From Chitinophaga arvensicola (lineage in GTDB: Bacteria; Bacteroidota; Bacteroidia; Chitinophagales; Chitinophagaceae): a DNA stretch of 64,000 bases. Shown here piece after piece: positions 36,901 to 44,200 of this stretch; the stretch's first letter is position 1, and each line of letters opens with the position of its first letter. Location of the stretch: the NCBI RefSeq assembly GCF_900110835.1, contig NZ_FOJG01000001.1, forward strand, positions 3,627,499 to 3,691,498, in the 5' to 3' direction. The notes under the pieces are model-generated. The model made no database searches. It was not told the DNA's origin and saw only the letters and a list, made by a program, of their open reading frames with translations. Made by a program: the position numbers and the translations under genes.

Positions 36901-37560
36901 ACTTATGTGATAGCTGCGCCGAACAGTAATGAAATTACAGCGGTGGTGAACAGGAAAAATGATTTCGTGATCAACGAAACCAACTATGCGAACAATCTCT
37001 CCCGGATGGATTATGCTCCCTTTAAAGTAGACCTGGGCATGACTTCCATCACTTTGCCCCGCACGCGTACCACGTCTTTCAACGCAAAAGTAACCGGGGG
37101 GACTGCTGCGGCCTACCGCTGGTACCCGGTATCGGGATTATCCTGCAGTACCTGCGCTTCGCCGGTGGCCGCCTTCGTTACCTCTTCCATGAAGTATACG
37201 GTAGAGGCTACGAATCAGTATTATTGCACGGACACTGCCAGTATCCAGGTGCTCACCTATGCGGGCGTTGGCGTTACCATGCCTACGGCTTTTACGCCTA
37301 ACGGCGACGGGCAGAATGACTGGTTTTATGTAATTGGTAATCTGGATATAAAGCTGGTAAGGAATTTCAGTGTTTATAACCGTCTTGGCAATAAAGTATT
37401 TGAGGCGAACAATACACCGGCCAATGATCGCAGCTACGGATGGGATGGAAGTATAAAAGGCCAGATGGCAGGAATGGGCGCCTACGTTTATTTCGCCACC
37501 GTGGAATACCTGGATGGCAGAACTGAGCTGGTGAAAGGTACGATTACGCTTATCCGTTAG
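33943..37560 (+). CDS. Secreted M43-type zinc metalloprotease with three repeat modules and T9SS type B sorting domain
   Basis: A 1205-residue secreted protein. A signal peptide (about 1-25) and prodomain precede a pappalysin-like protease domain with zinc motif HEMGHYLSLAH (His224, His228, His234) and the Met-turn NFMDYG. PKD-like domains (about 350-530) follow. Three modules of about 200 residues then repeat, each starting near SFYDGDP or FYNGDP (residues about 551, 758, 956) and ending in a short Cys-x-x-Cys segment such as SCLNCVEP, SCYNCPEP and SCSTCASP. The last 90 residues, from TMPTAFTPNGDGQNDWFYV, are a gliding-motility-type C-terminal domain that targets the type IX secretion system. 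Substrate unknown. The stop overlaps the convergent MgtC gene by four bases. Confidence 0.88.
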   Translation: MHLPALKNLRVLLLLCLFFPVILKAQEGMPVTVRACGSDLLQQLWRKDASYLAREQAINKAILQRQYITAPGAAIHAPAVVTLPVVFHIISEDPAAYPDAEILEGLKQLNDAYAATGAFAGGRTDTKIQFCLAKTAPDGGRTTGIVRTHSYLADFDNEMEGADLTALGKWDGSRYINIWVVKDIKSEYMQDFECGVWTRLKMGGYAGAGGDIVVAGVGPDLLAHEMGHYLSLAHTFANRDCKNDDCMVDGDMVCDTPPEKTITGGYSCAVPQNSCSTDTLSGFTVDVPDLPDNFMDYGQGTGCILSFTAGQATRMHSFIAVALPGMLSSTVCNDPCTDNIIAAFKRDIDYPVVGDVVTFTSTGTGGNKYEWLVDGVLQGNGATFQLTVTEKKNYIISLRVTNTVTGCMATGTDAVSVSCGVVARFWPSKRKIASKDGIALEGIDFNNRSRNATSWSWLISNDKGMAEQEVSTTEQLNYVFKIPANYKVRLAATDGHCFDTTNAVKIMVDDPTADGATYVTKIECYQQTKVRITMYMHNFGYETIPKNTPVSFYDGDPRKPGTKKVGGVWLLTEDIKGKCSTGWLSAIVDAGRAGIDTIAVVLNDDGTSAPFVLPNTTLIESNYNNNISVKNGFKFKVTLNPADYILTPEDEVILTPGGVNGTVQTAKWTGSYLSCLNCVEPTFTAPYRKDTVTTAKVLAYSENACYDSTVATLHIPVIDDYTVTLKNVDCAKGDSLHVDFSLCNAYTKGNIPAKLPVAFYDRAPADPAARLLGNGFSTPLQSTGACTDYGYYIKNTTTGVVHAIVNKDAKVLPPETGLNEASYTNNTTLWNYTRPVVSVFPKDTLVMRKASFPLYYQLTAFTPANILWQNDNAYTLSCYNCPEPQAVMKDSAFVGVQLTNKYGCVIKDQQYVHTYPPDFTINLLQSECFDNQHTLVKFRICTSNGYDSIHAKMPVSFYNGDPWSEGTTLLSPVYYTPVTAGTCQDFTYVIAAPNSNEITAVVNRKNDFVINETNYANNLSRMDYAPFKVDLGMTSITLPRTRTTSFNAKVTGGTAAAYRWYPVSGLSCSTCASPVAAFVTSSMKYTVEATNQYYCTDTASIQVLTYAGVGVTMPTAFTPNGDGQNDWFYVIGNLDIKLVRNFSVYNRLGNKVFEANNTPANDRSYGWDGSIKGQMAGMGAYVYFATVEYLDGRTELVKGTITLIR

Positions 37561-38228
37561 GCATTCCAGGACACTTCCTTTACACCGGTATCTGTCTGTA
37601 TTTCGCCAATGAGCTTACCTACAACGGCTTTGTCCATACTTCTGAAACGGACGGTAATGATGAAGAAGCTGTCTGTTTGTTCGATATTACAGGTGGTAAT
37701 GTTCAGGGAGGGGTTCTGAAAAAGCTTATCGGCCACTTCAATAGATTTACTTCTTTCAAAGGTGATGATACGGATCGTTTTCTGTTCAAAACGGCTGAGG
37801 AATTTTTTTTCTACCGGTTGTAATAGCCAGAGGATAATAATGGCAATGGAAGTGGCTATAAAGGCGGCAAAGTACATGCCGCCGCCGGTGGCTAATCCGA
37901 TGGCAGCTACGGTCCATAATCCGGCGGCAGTGGTGAGACCGCGTATCACGCCTTCTTTCAGGAAAAGGATTGTTCCTGCACCGATAAAACCTATACCGCT
38001 GATTACCTGCGCGGCCACCCTGGAAGGATCCAGCACAACGTTGGGTTGCCCGAGCACATCTGCAAATCCATAAGCCGACACCATCATCGTTAAAGCTGCA
38101 CCTACAGATACCATCATATGCGTTCTTAATCCGGCGGCCCAGTCCTTCCGTTCTCTTTCCAGACCGATGATGCCTCCAAAAAACGCTGCCAGTGCCAATC
38201 GTAGTAATATTTCTGTCCAGGGTATCAT
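37557..38228 (-). CDS. MgtC/SapB-family membrane protein
   Basis: A 223-residue inner-membrane protein with an N-terminal MgtC domain of about four hydrophobic segments (FFGGIIGLERERKDWAAGLRTH, GIGFIGAGTILF, RGLTTAAGLWTVAAIGLATG) and a C-terminal ACT-like soluble domain (about 150-223). MgtC proteins affect ATP synthase activity, phosphate and magnesium homeostasis; the conserved ERERK and GFIGAG motifs are present. It is transcribed alone, convergent with the metalloprotease. Confidence 0.92.
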   Translation of the reverse strand: MIPWTEILLRLALAAFFGGIIGLERERKDWAAGLRTHMMVSVGAALTMMVSAYGFADVLGQPNVVLDPSRVAAQVISGIGFIGAGTILFLKEGVIRGLTTAAGLWTVAAIGLATGGGMYFAAFIATSIAIIILWLLQPVEKKFLSRFEQKTIRIITFERSKSIEVADKLFQNPSLNITTCNIEQTDSFFIITVRFRSMDKAVVGKLIGEIQTDTGVKEVSWNA

Positions 38229-38323
38229 CTTACTAATTTACGAAATTAATGGCGGGATGCACACACTTTACGTGTAGTCGTGCTGTTAAAGAATCTCAAA
38301 AATTGTATCTTAACAGGCATTCA

Positions 38324-39235
38324 ATGATACTTCTTCTCATGATAAAAGGAAATGTGTACCTGTTGCTGGCATCACTGCTGCTGGCAGGAAGCGCCCAGTC
38401 GCAGATAAAATTCCAGACTGTAGCGCCCGGCGAAACCCAGGCGGGGTTGACTACCGTGCATACACCACACCTGGTGGTAACGCCGGCTGCGGAAAACAAC
38501 CGGCACCAGCTGCTGGTCATGATTCCTGGTACCGGCGGCAGTGCCACGGGTTTGCGGACATTCGACAGCACTTTTGCGGCGATGGGATATTATGTGGTGT
38601 CGCTGGACTATGTAAATAACGTGATCACAACGGTATGCTCCAAAAGTGAAGACAGTGCCTGCTTTGATCATTTCCGGCAGGAGATTATGTTTGGTACGGA
38701 TGTGAGTGATAAGGTAGTGGTAGATTCTGCCAACAGTTTAGTGAATCGTTTAACAAAGCTACTGTTGTATCAGGCAGCAAACGATAAGGCCTGGGCAGGG
38801 TTTGTACGTAAAGGAAAGGTGCGCTGGGACAAGGTGATTGCTGCCGGTCATTCGCAGGGAGCAGGGCATGCCGCCTATTTTGGCAAGCAGTTTCCTTTGC
38901 GCGGCGTGTTGATGTTTTCCGGGCCGCAGGATTACCTGCAAAATTTTAATGCCCCTGCGCATTGGCAGCGGGAGCGGAGTCGTACGCCGGTGAAGCGGTA
39001 TTATGCTTTTCTGCATAATGCGGATCCGTTTAATTATCAGTACCAGGTAGCGGATGTGAGTGTTATCAATCACCAGGCAGTAACTGATACTACGATGGTG
39101 CAGCCGGGGCAGGCAGTGCATTCCACGCGGAGTATCCTGGTAACGGATATTGATCGTAAAGACCGTCATGGATCCACGCTGCTTACGGATTTTGTGGGTG
39201 TATGGAAATATATGATCAGCAACGCTACAAAATAA
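38324..39235 (+). CDS. Secreted alpha/beta hydrolase-fold protein
   Basis: A 303-residue exported protein. A signal peptide (MLLASLLLAGSAQS-like segment ending near residue 24) precedes an alpha/beta hydrolase domain with an oxyanion-type PGTGGSATG loop, the nucleophile elbow GHSQGAGHA and a His late in the chain (DRHGSTL). A family of BPSS1187-like secreted hydrolases shares this layout. The substrate is unknown. The ATG at 38324 fits the signal peptide; the further upstream frame adds unrelated residues and 38339 is also possible. A terminator follows the stop codon. Confidence 0.72.
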   Translation: MILLLMIKGNVYLLLASLLLAGSAQSQIKFQTVAPGETQAGLTTVHTPHLVVTPAAENNRHQLLVMIPGTGGSATGLRTFDSTFAAMGYYVVSLDYVNNVITTVCSKSEDSACFDHFRQEIMFGTDVSDKVVVDSANSLVNRLTKLLLYQAANDKAWAGFVRKGKVRWDKVIAAGHSQGAGHAAYFGKQFPLRGVLMFSGPQDYLQNFNAPAHWQRERSRTPVKRYYAFLHNADPFNYQYQVADVSVINHQAVTDTTMVQPGQAVHSTRSILVTDIDRKDRHGSTLLTDFVGVWKYMISNATK

Positions 39236-39243
39236 AAAAAAGA

Positions 39244-39276
39244 AAGCCGGTCCCCAGTGAAGGGCCGGCTTCTTTT
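39244..39276 (+). terminator. Intrinsic terminator between the hydrolase and CoA-transferase genes
   Basis: A 10-bp GC-rich stem with one bulged T (39244-39254 with 39262-39271), seven-base loop, then TCTTTTTG. Confidence 0.7.
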
Positions 39277-39303
39277 TGTCATCACACTAATCACACTATC
39301 ATA

Positions 39304-40806
39304 CTACACAGGAATTGTTCTAAGCATGGTTCCGTTTTCCTTAAAGCGTGCATGCCAGCTAAGGGCCTCCTGTAAAAGATGAGGTGTTTGTCCTCCTGCT
39401 TTACAGGCTTCGGTAAAGTAATCGTTCAATTCGTCGCGATAGCTGGCGTGTGCGCAATTATTTATGATCAGTTTTGCGCGTTCCCGTGGTGCGAGCCCAC
39501 GCAGATCGGCTATTCCGTTCTCTGTTACAAAAATATCCACATCGTGTTCTGTGTTATCGATATGCGAAGCCATGGGCACTATGTGCGAAATGGCGCCGCC
39601 TTTTGACGATGATGGTGAGACAAATACGCTGAGGTATGCATTGCGGGCAAAATCGTTGGACCCGCCAATTCCATTCATCATATGTGTACCGCCGATATGG
39701 GTGGAATTTACGTTGCCGTATATATCGCACTCGATGGCGGTATTGATACTGATTACGCCCAGGCGGCGGATGACTTCTGCTGCATTGCTGATGTCCTGCG
39801 GCCTCAGTACAATATGTGGTTTGTACCTGTCAAAATCGCTGAACACGCGGTTATAGCAATCCTGTGATACCGTAATGGAAGAGGCAGATGCCAGGTTCAG
39901 TTTACCGGCGTCTATCAGGTGGAAGGCGCTGTCCTGTATTACTTCGGAATACATGGTCAGATCATGGAAGTTGCCGTCCATAAAGCCTTCCATCACAGCA
40001 TTGGCTACTTTGCCAATGCCGGATTGCAAGGGTCTGAGGGAAGGAAGGAGACGTCCTTTCTTTATTTCCTGTTCAAAGAACTGCAGCAGATGCCCGGCAA
40101 TGGCGCGTGTTTTATCATCGCGTTCATTGATTTGCGCGGGGCTGTCAGTTGTTTCCGTGAGAACGATGGCTACTATTTTCTCCGGATCTACTGCAATGGC
40201 GTTAGTGCCTATGCGTGTACCGGCGTTGGTGATCGGTATGATTTTTTTATCGGGCCAGCTGCCGGTGGAAAATATATCATGTACGCCCAGTAAAGAGAGG
40301 GGCACCGATAGATTGATTTCCACGATAATTTTGCTGGCGGCAGCAATAAAAGCCGGTGAGTTACCCACGGAAGTGGTGGGAACAATGCTGCCGTCTTCAT
40401 TGATCTGCAACGCTTCTATGATGGCGATGTCTACTGCCGGAATAATTTTTTCGTTGATGATTTCTGCGCTTTCTCCCAGGTGCTGATCCATGAACAGTAC
40501 TTCACCGGTATTAATACCGTGGCGGAGTACGGGATCTACCTGGAACGGCATTCTTTTATGTAACACATGTGCGGTGGTGAGCAGGCCATCGGTACCGTGG
40601 CCGAGGGAGGCGCCGGTAATGAGCGTGATCTGAAGCGGGTGGGCAGCTGCGCGTGTTGCCAGTGCTTTCAGGACGGCTTTGCTGTCGCCTGCCTTGGTGA
40701 AGCCACTGGAAGCAACGACCATTTTATCCCTGAATAAACTGGCTGCTTCTTCCGCAGTCCGGATCCTGCTTTCAAGCCCTGTTCTTTTAATTCTTTCTTT
40801 GTACAT
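39304..40806 (-). CDS. Acetyl-CoA hydrolase/transferase family protein (succinyl-CoA:acetate CoA-transferase type)
   Basis: A class I CoA-transferase of 500 residues, like AarC/Ach1/YgfH. The likely catalytic Glu288 lies in MYSEVIQDSA, matching the position of the AarC glutamate. CoA-binding motifs include ECDIYGNVNSTHIGGTHMM and GIGGSNDFARNAY. The enzyme exchanges CoA between succinyl-CoA and acetate, bypassing or completing the citric acid cycle. It is a single gene, convergent with the alpha/beta hydrolase. Substrate choice (acetate, propionate) cannot be told from sequence. Confidence 0.92.
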   Translation of the reverse strand: MYKERIKRTGLESRIRTAEEAASLFRDKMVVASSGFTKAGDSKAVLKALATRAAAHPLQITLITGASLGHGTDGLLTTAHVLHKRMPFQVDPVLRHGINTGEVLFMDQHLGESAEIINEKIIPAVDIAIIEALQINEDGSIVPTTSVGNSPAFIAAASKIIVEINLSVPLSLLGVHDIFSTGSWPDKKIIPITNAGTRIGTNAIAVDPEKIVAIVLTETTDSPAQINERDDKTRAIAGHLLQFFEQEIKKGRLLPSLRPLQSGIGKVANAVMEGFMDGNFHDLTMYSEVIQDSAFHLIDAGKLNLASASSITVSQDCYNRVFSDFDRYKPHIVLRPQDISNAAEVIRRLGVISINTAIECDIYGNVNSTHIGGTHMMNGIGGSNDFARNAYLSVFVSPSSSKGGAISHIVPMASHIDNTEHDVDIFVTENGIADLRGLAPRERAKLIINNCAHASYRDELNDYFTEACKAGGQTPHLLQEALSWHARFKENGTMLRTIPV

Positions 40807-40982
40807 GGTCCGTGGAAATCGCCGTTGTGATTTGCGATAACAAAAATACGATGGTTCATAGTGGCCGATATGCGTTTTTGAGCCAAACCTTTGTTTGATC
40901 CGGCCAAAGTGGTTTACAGTGGGAAATGCTTATATTTAGAAGAGAGTCAGCACTCCATTCACCACAATTAAATCCCCTCATT

Positions 40983-41399
40983 ATGAAGCGAATCGTCCTT
41001 GCTTTTTCATGTGTATGTTTTTTAGGAACAGCCACCGTACAGGCGCAGAGTATCCTTGATCAGGCGAAAAAAACAGCCGGCAGTGTGCAGAATCCCTTAG
41101 CGAATTCGGGTAGTGTGGCCAACAGCATATTGGGCCAGCTTACCCCGGCATTGTCGCTTACAAATGCGCAGCAACCGAAGGTGCTCGACCTGGTAACGGG
41201 TTTTCTGAAAAAGAAGGCAAGTATCCTGCCTTTGCAGCAGTCTAACCCCAGTGGCTATACGTCACAGTTCAGCGGTCTGAAAAATGGATTGTTTTCCAAG
41301 CTGAAAACGCTGCTTACGCTCAGTCAGTATACCAAGCTGCTGGGGTTGAAACCAAAGACGAATGACGCCACCAACGTTTTGTCGCAACTCTTTTATTAA
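40983..41399 (+). CDS. Small secreted protein of unknown function
   Basis: A 138-residue protein with a cleavable signal peptide (about 1-22, ending VQAQ). The mature part is basic and Ser/Gln/Leu-rich, predicted mostly helical (ILDQAKKTAGSVQNPLANSG, LLTLSQYTKLLGLKP). No family is recognised. The ATG at 40983 starts the signal peptide; the frame upstream to 40926 is not credible. It is probably periplasmic or secreted. A short hairpin near 41405-41450 separates it from the endonuclease gene. Confidence 0.6.
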   Translation: MKRIVLAFSCVCFLGTATVQAQSILDQAKKTAGSVQNPLANSGSVANSILGQLTPALSLTNAQQPKVLDLVTGFLKKKASILPLQQSNPSGYTSQFSGLKNGLFSKLKTLLTLSQYTKLLGLKPKTNDATNVLSQLFY

Positions 41400-41478
41400 G
41401 TGCTTTTAAAAAACAGGGAGGGCCGCCGGTCTTCTCTGTTTTTTATTCTTTATCTTCGCGGCCGTTCGTTACTACGCT

Positions 41479-42900
41479 ATGCCAAAGAAGAAAAAGAAGA
41501 ACCAACAGCACAAAGGATTCAGTAGTTTAGCCATTGTCGTTATACTCCTCATTGCAGGATTTGCAGTGACCACGTGCTCCCGGAAAATTACCGGTGATAA
41601 AGGGAAAACCCCTGCGAAGAAATCATCTCACAAGAAAACTAATAAACCGCGGACCAGTACTTTCCTGCTGGCAGAAGATTTTGAATCGGGATCCAAAACC
41701 AATTACAATAATGCAGAGGTGGAATTATCCAGCGGAACCTGGAAATTCAAAGATGCTGTAACCGGTGGTCTTGCCGAAGATCATAAAACCGGTACGCAGG
41801 CGTTGCGTATCCGGGATAACGGTATGGCCGGAATGAAATTCGATATTGCCGTAAAAGGTACGGTAACGGTTACACTGAAATATGCGGCCTATGGTACCGA
41901 TAAAAGTGGTACGTGGGAATTGTGGGCATCCGGCAATCGCGGACAAAGTTATTTTCGTGTAGGGGAGGCGGTTAGTGTAAGTTCCGCTACCCTGAAAGCG
42001 GCCACGTTTACGGTGAACAGTACGGGGACTATCCGTTTTGAGATCCGGAAAACGGATGCCGGCAACACCCGTATCAATTTTGATGGGTTCCGGGTAACGG
42101 CCGGAGGAAAAGAACCGCCGGCGCCGCCCGCAGGTAAACCAGCAGGTGGCGATGATGATAATATGTTGCTGGGTAATCCCAGTGATGCCAGCGCCGCCCT
42201 GGCGATGGCCAATAATTACCTGATGGATAAGGAATATTATAAGATGTCCTATAACCGCGACCGGGGAACGCCCAACTGGGTGTCCTGGCATGTATCCCGT
42301 AAAGACCTGGGTAAAATGTCGAGGGCAAATGATTTCCGGCCAGACGCAGATATTCCGGACACCTGGTACCAGGTGTCTCACACCAGCTACATCGGAAGTG
42401 GTTTTGACAGAGGGCATAACTGTCCTTCGGGCGACCGTACCGCTACCCGGGCAGCCAATGAAGCCACCTTTCTTATGACCAATATGATTCCGCAGGCGCC
42501 TAACCATAACCAGCATCTCTGGAAAAACCTGGAAGACTATACCCGGGACCTGGTGATGGATGGCAACGAGGTGTATGTGATCATGGGGAATTATGGCAGT
42601 GGGGGTACAGGAAGTAAAGGACCGGCAAAGGCGATAGACCGTAATAAGATTATTGTGCCGGAACATATCTGGAAAGTTTTAGTAGTATTGCCAGAGGGGA
42701 ACAATGATATTCAGCGTATTAATAAGAATACCCGCATCATAGCGGTGAATACGCCGAATAAAAATGATGTGAATACCAGGTGGAGTGCTTATCTGACTTC
42801 AATAGAGGAGATAGAAAAAGCGACCAGGTATAAATTATTGGATAAGGTGCCTGCTACCGTCAGGCAGGAATTAATAAAAAAAGTAGATGCGGGACAATAG
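41479..42900 (+). CDS. Membrane-anchored DNA/RNA non-specific endonuclease (NUC1 family)
   Basis: A 473-residue protein. A basic start (PKKKKKNQQHK) and one transmembrane segment (about 14-32, LAIVVILLIAGFAVTTC) anchor it. A carbohydrate-binding-like beta-sandwich (about 55-200) precedes a beta-beta-alpha-metal nuclease domain (about 235-460) with FDRGHNCPSGDRTA (catalytic His313) and NMIPQAPNHNQHLWKNLE, which carries the metal-binding Asn. The domain faces outward, so it may degrade environmental DNA for phosphate or nucleosides, or act in competition. The fused sandwich may bind surface glycans. Confidence 0.9.
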   Translation: MPKKKKKNQQHKGFSSLAIVVILLIAGFAVTTCSRKITGDKGKTPAKKSSHKKTNKPRTSTFLLAEDFESGSKTNYNNAEVELSSGTWKFKDAVTGGLAEDHKTGTQALRIRDNGMAGMKFDIAVKGTVTVTLKYAAYGTDKSGTWELWASGNRGQSYFRVGEAVSVSSATLKAATFTVNSTGTIRFEIRKTDAGNTRINFDGFRVTAGGKEPPAPPAGKPAGGDDDNMLLGNPSDASAALAMANNYLMDKEYYKMSYNRDRGTPNWVSWHVSRKDLGKMSRANDFRPDADIPDTWYQVSHTSYIGSGFDRGHNCPSGDRTATRAANEATFLMTNMIPQAPNHNQHLWKNLEDYTRDLVMDGNEVYVIMGNYGSGGTGSKGPAKAIDRNKIIVPEHIWKVLVVLPEGNNDIQRINKNTRIIAVNTPNKNDVNTRWSAYLTSIEEIEKATRYKLLDKVPATVRQELIKKVDAGQ

Positions 42901-43303
42901 GCAATGTATCGTTAAAAAAAATATTATGTTGTTATGGTAATTAAATTATAAATTGCATAAAATTATTATGTTTTTGTAGTTTGTGTCCAGATATGCAGAA
43001 AAAATCATGATAAGTTCCTTTGACAACCAGATTGGCATAATTTTATTGAAAGTACCGTAGCAACATGTAACTTATTGGAACCTTGAAGCGTTATTACTAA
43101 TACGAAGCTAACTTAAAGTATAACTGACCGATTATTAACAGAATTGAACCTACACTTTTCTTGATTATATGCACGTATAGCAAGATGGAAACTGTGCACA
43201 CAACGAAAAGGGGATAGCGCAAAATAATGAAGATGATATGGCGTTATATGAAGAAAGCTAAGCAATATGAGCTTTTTAAACATTAATTTTATATCTAATT
43301 AAT
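42901..43303. other. AT-rich intergenic region without recognised gene
   Basis: A 403-base gap between the endonuclease and the GT2 gene. It is clearly more AT-rich than the neighbouring genes and must hold the GT2 promoter. No perfect TAnnTTTG motif, RNA gene or convincing small gene was found; one 19-codon frame at 43227 was rejected. Confidence 0.5.
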
Positions 43304-44113
43304 ATGGGTGAAAGAGTGTCGGTGGCCTTGCTTGTAACAACATACAACTGGCCGGAAGCATTGAAGCTGGTGCTGGATAGTGTACTGGTGCAAACCGTCC
43401 TCCCTGACGAAGTCATCATTGCTGATGATGGCTCCGGAGAGGCTACCAGGGAAGTGGTGGAAGCTTTCAGAAGAAAGACCAATATTCCGGTCAAGCACTT
43501 CTGGCATCCTGATGAAGGTTTCCGTAAGACGATTATCATCAATCAGGCCATTACCGGTACTTCTTCTGACTATATAATTCAGATTGACGGAGATATTGTG
43601 ATGCATGAACTTTTCATCAAGGATCATATCAGCGAAGCAGAGAAGGGATATTTCATCCGTGGCAGCCGCGTATTACTGCAGGAAGAGATTACCCGGAGAT
43701 ATTTGAATAACGGACAATTTGAAAGAGTGTCCTCTTTTAGCAAAGATGTCAGAAACCGGATCAATTCACTGCGGATTCCCTTCCTGGCACCCTTGCTGAT
43801 CAAGAAAAGTCAGCGTTCAAGGAACTGGATCGGTTGTAACTGTGCTTTCTGGAGAACTGATTTTATGAGAGTAAACGGTTATAATAATGAATTGAAGGGC
43901 TGGGGGCATGAAGATATAGAGCTGGCTGCCCGTTTTATTAATTCCGGATTGTTTCAGAAAAAAGTGAAATTAAAGGCCGTATGCTATCACCTGCATCATC
44001 CTTTTAACTCCAGGGTACACGAAAATATCAATTACCGGGTTTATCTCGACACTTTGAACCAGGGGATTGCTTATTGTTCCAACGGTTACCGTCACCATTT
44101 AACTGCCGAATAA
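43304..44113 (+). CDS. Glycosyltransferase family 2 protein
   Basis: A 269-residue cytoplasmic glycosyltransferase of the GT-A fold. The nucleotide-sugar site is IIADDGSGE, the metal-binding DGD sits in IQIDGDIVM, and an acceptor-site motif GWGHEDIELAAR follows. A C-terminal extension resembles the galactosyltransferase-type second domain of chondroitin-polymerase-like GT2 proteins. No membrane segment is present. It probably adds a sugar to an envelope polysaccharide or lipid. It is a single gene and ends at a strong terminator. Confidence 0.9.
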   Translation: MGERVSVALLVTTYNWPEALKLVLDSVLVQTVLPDEVIIADDGSGEATREVVEAFRRKTNIPVKHFWHPDEGFRKTIIINQAITGTSSDYIIQIDGDIVMHELFIKDHISEAEKGYFIRGSRVLLQEEITRRYLNNGQFERVSSFSKDVRNRINSLRIPFLAPLLIKKSQRSRNWIGCNCAFWRTDFMRVNGYNNELKGWGHEDIELAARFINSGLFQKKVKLKAVCYHLHHPFNSRVHENINYRVYLDTLNQGIAYCSNGYRHHLTAE

Positions 44114-44131
44114 ATCAGTCAAATTATAAAA

Positions 44132-44176
44132 TGAATAAGCCGTCCTGCTATTAGTGGGACGGCTTATTCATTTTTA
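44132..44176. terminator. Terminator between the GT2 gene and the beta-helix gene
   Basis: A perfect 14-bp stem (44132-44145 with 44157-44170), 11-base loop and the tail TTTTTA on the plus strand. The convergent beta-helix gene ends 25 bases further on. Confidence 0.88.
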
Positions 44177-44200
44177 TGGGTAATCAATGGAAGTTATTGA

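Noticed and set aside
41725..42666. Open frame of 313 codons on the minus strand
   Set aside because: It mirrors the endonuclease gene on the other strand and has no family features.
43227..43286. 19-codon frame in the AT-rich gap before the GT2 gene
   Set aside because: It is short, lacks a terminator or regulatory layout, and nothing marks it as translated.
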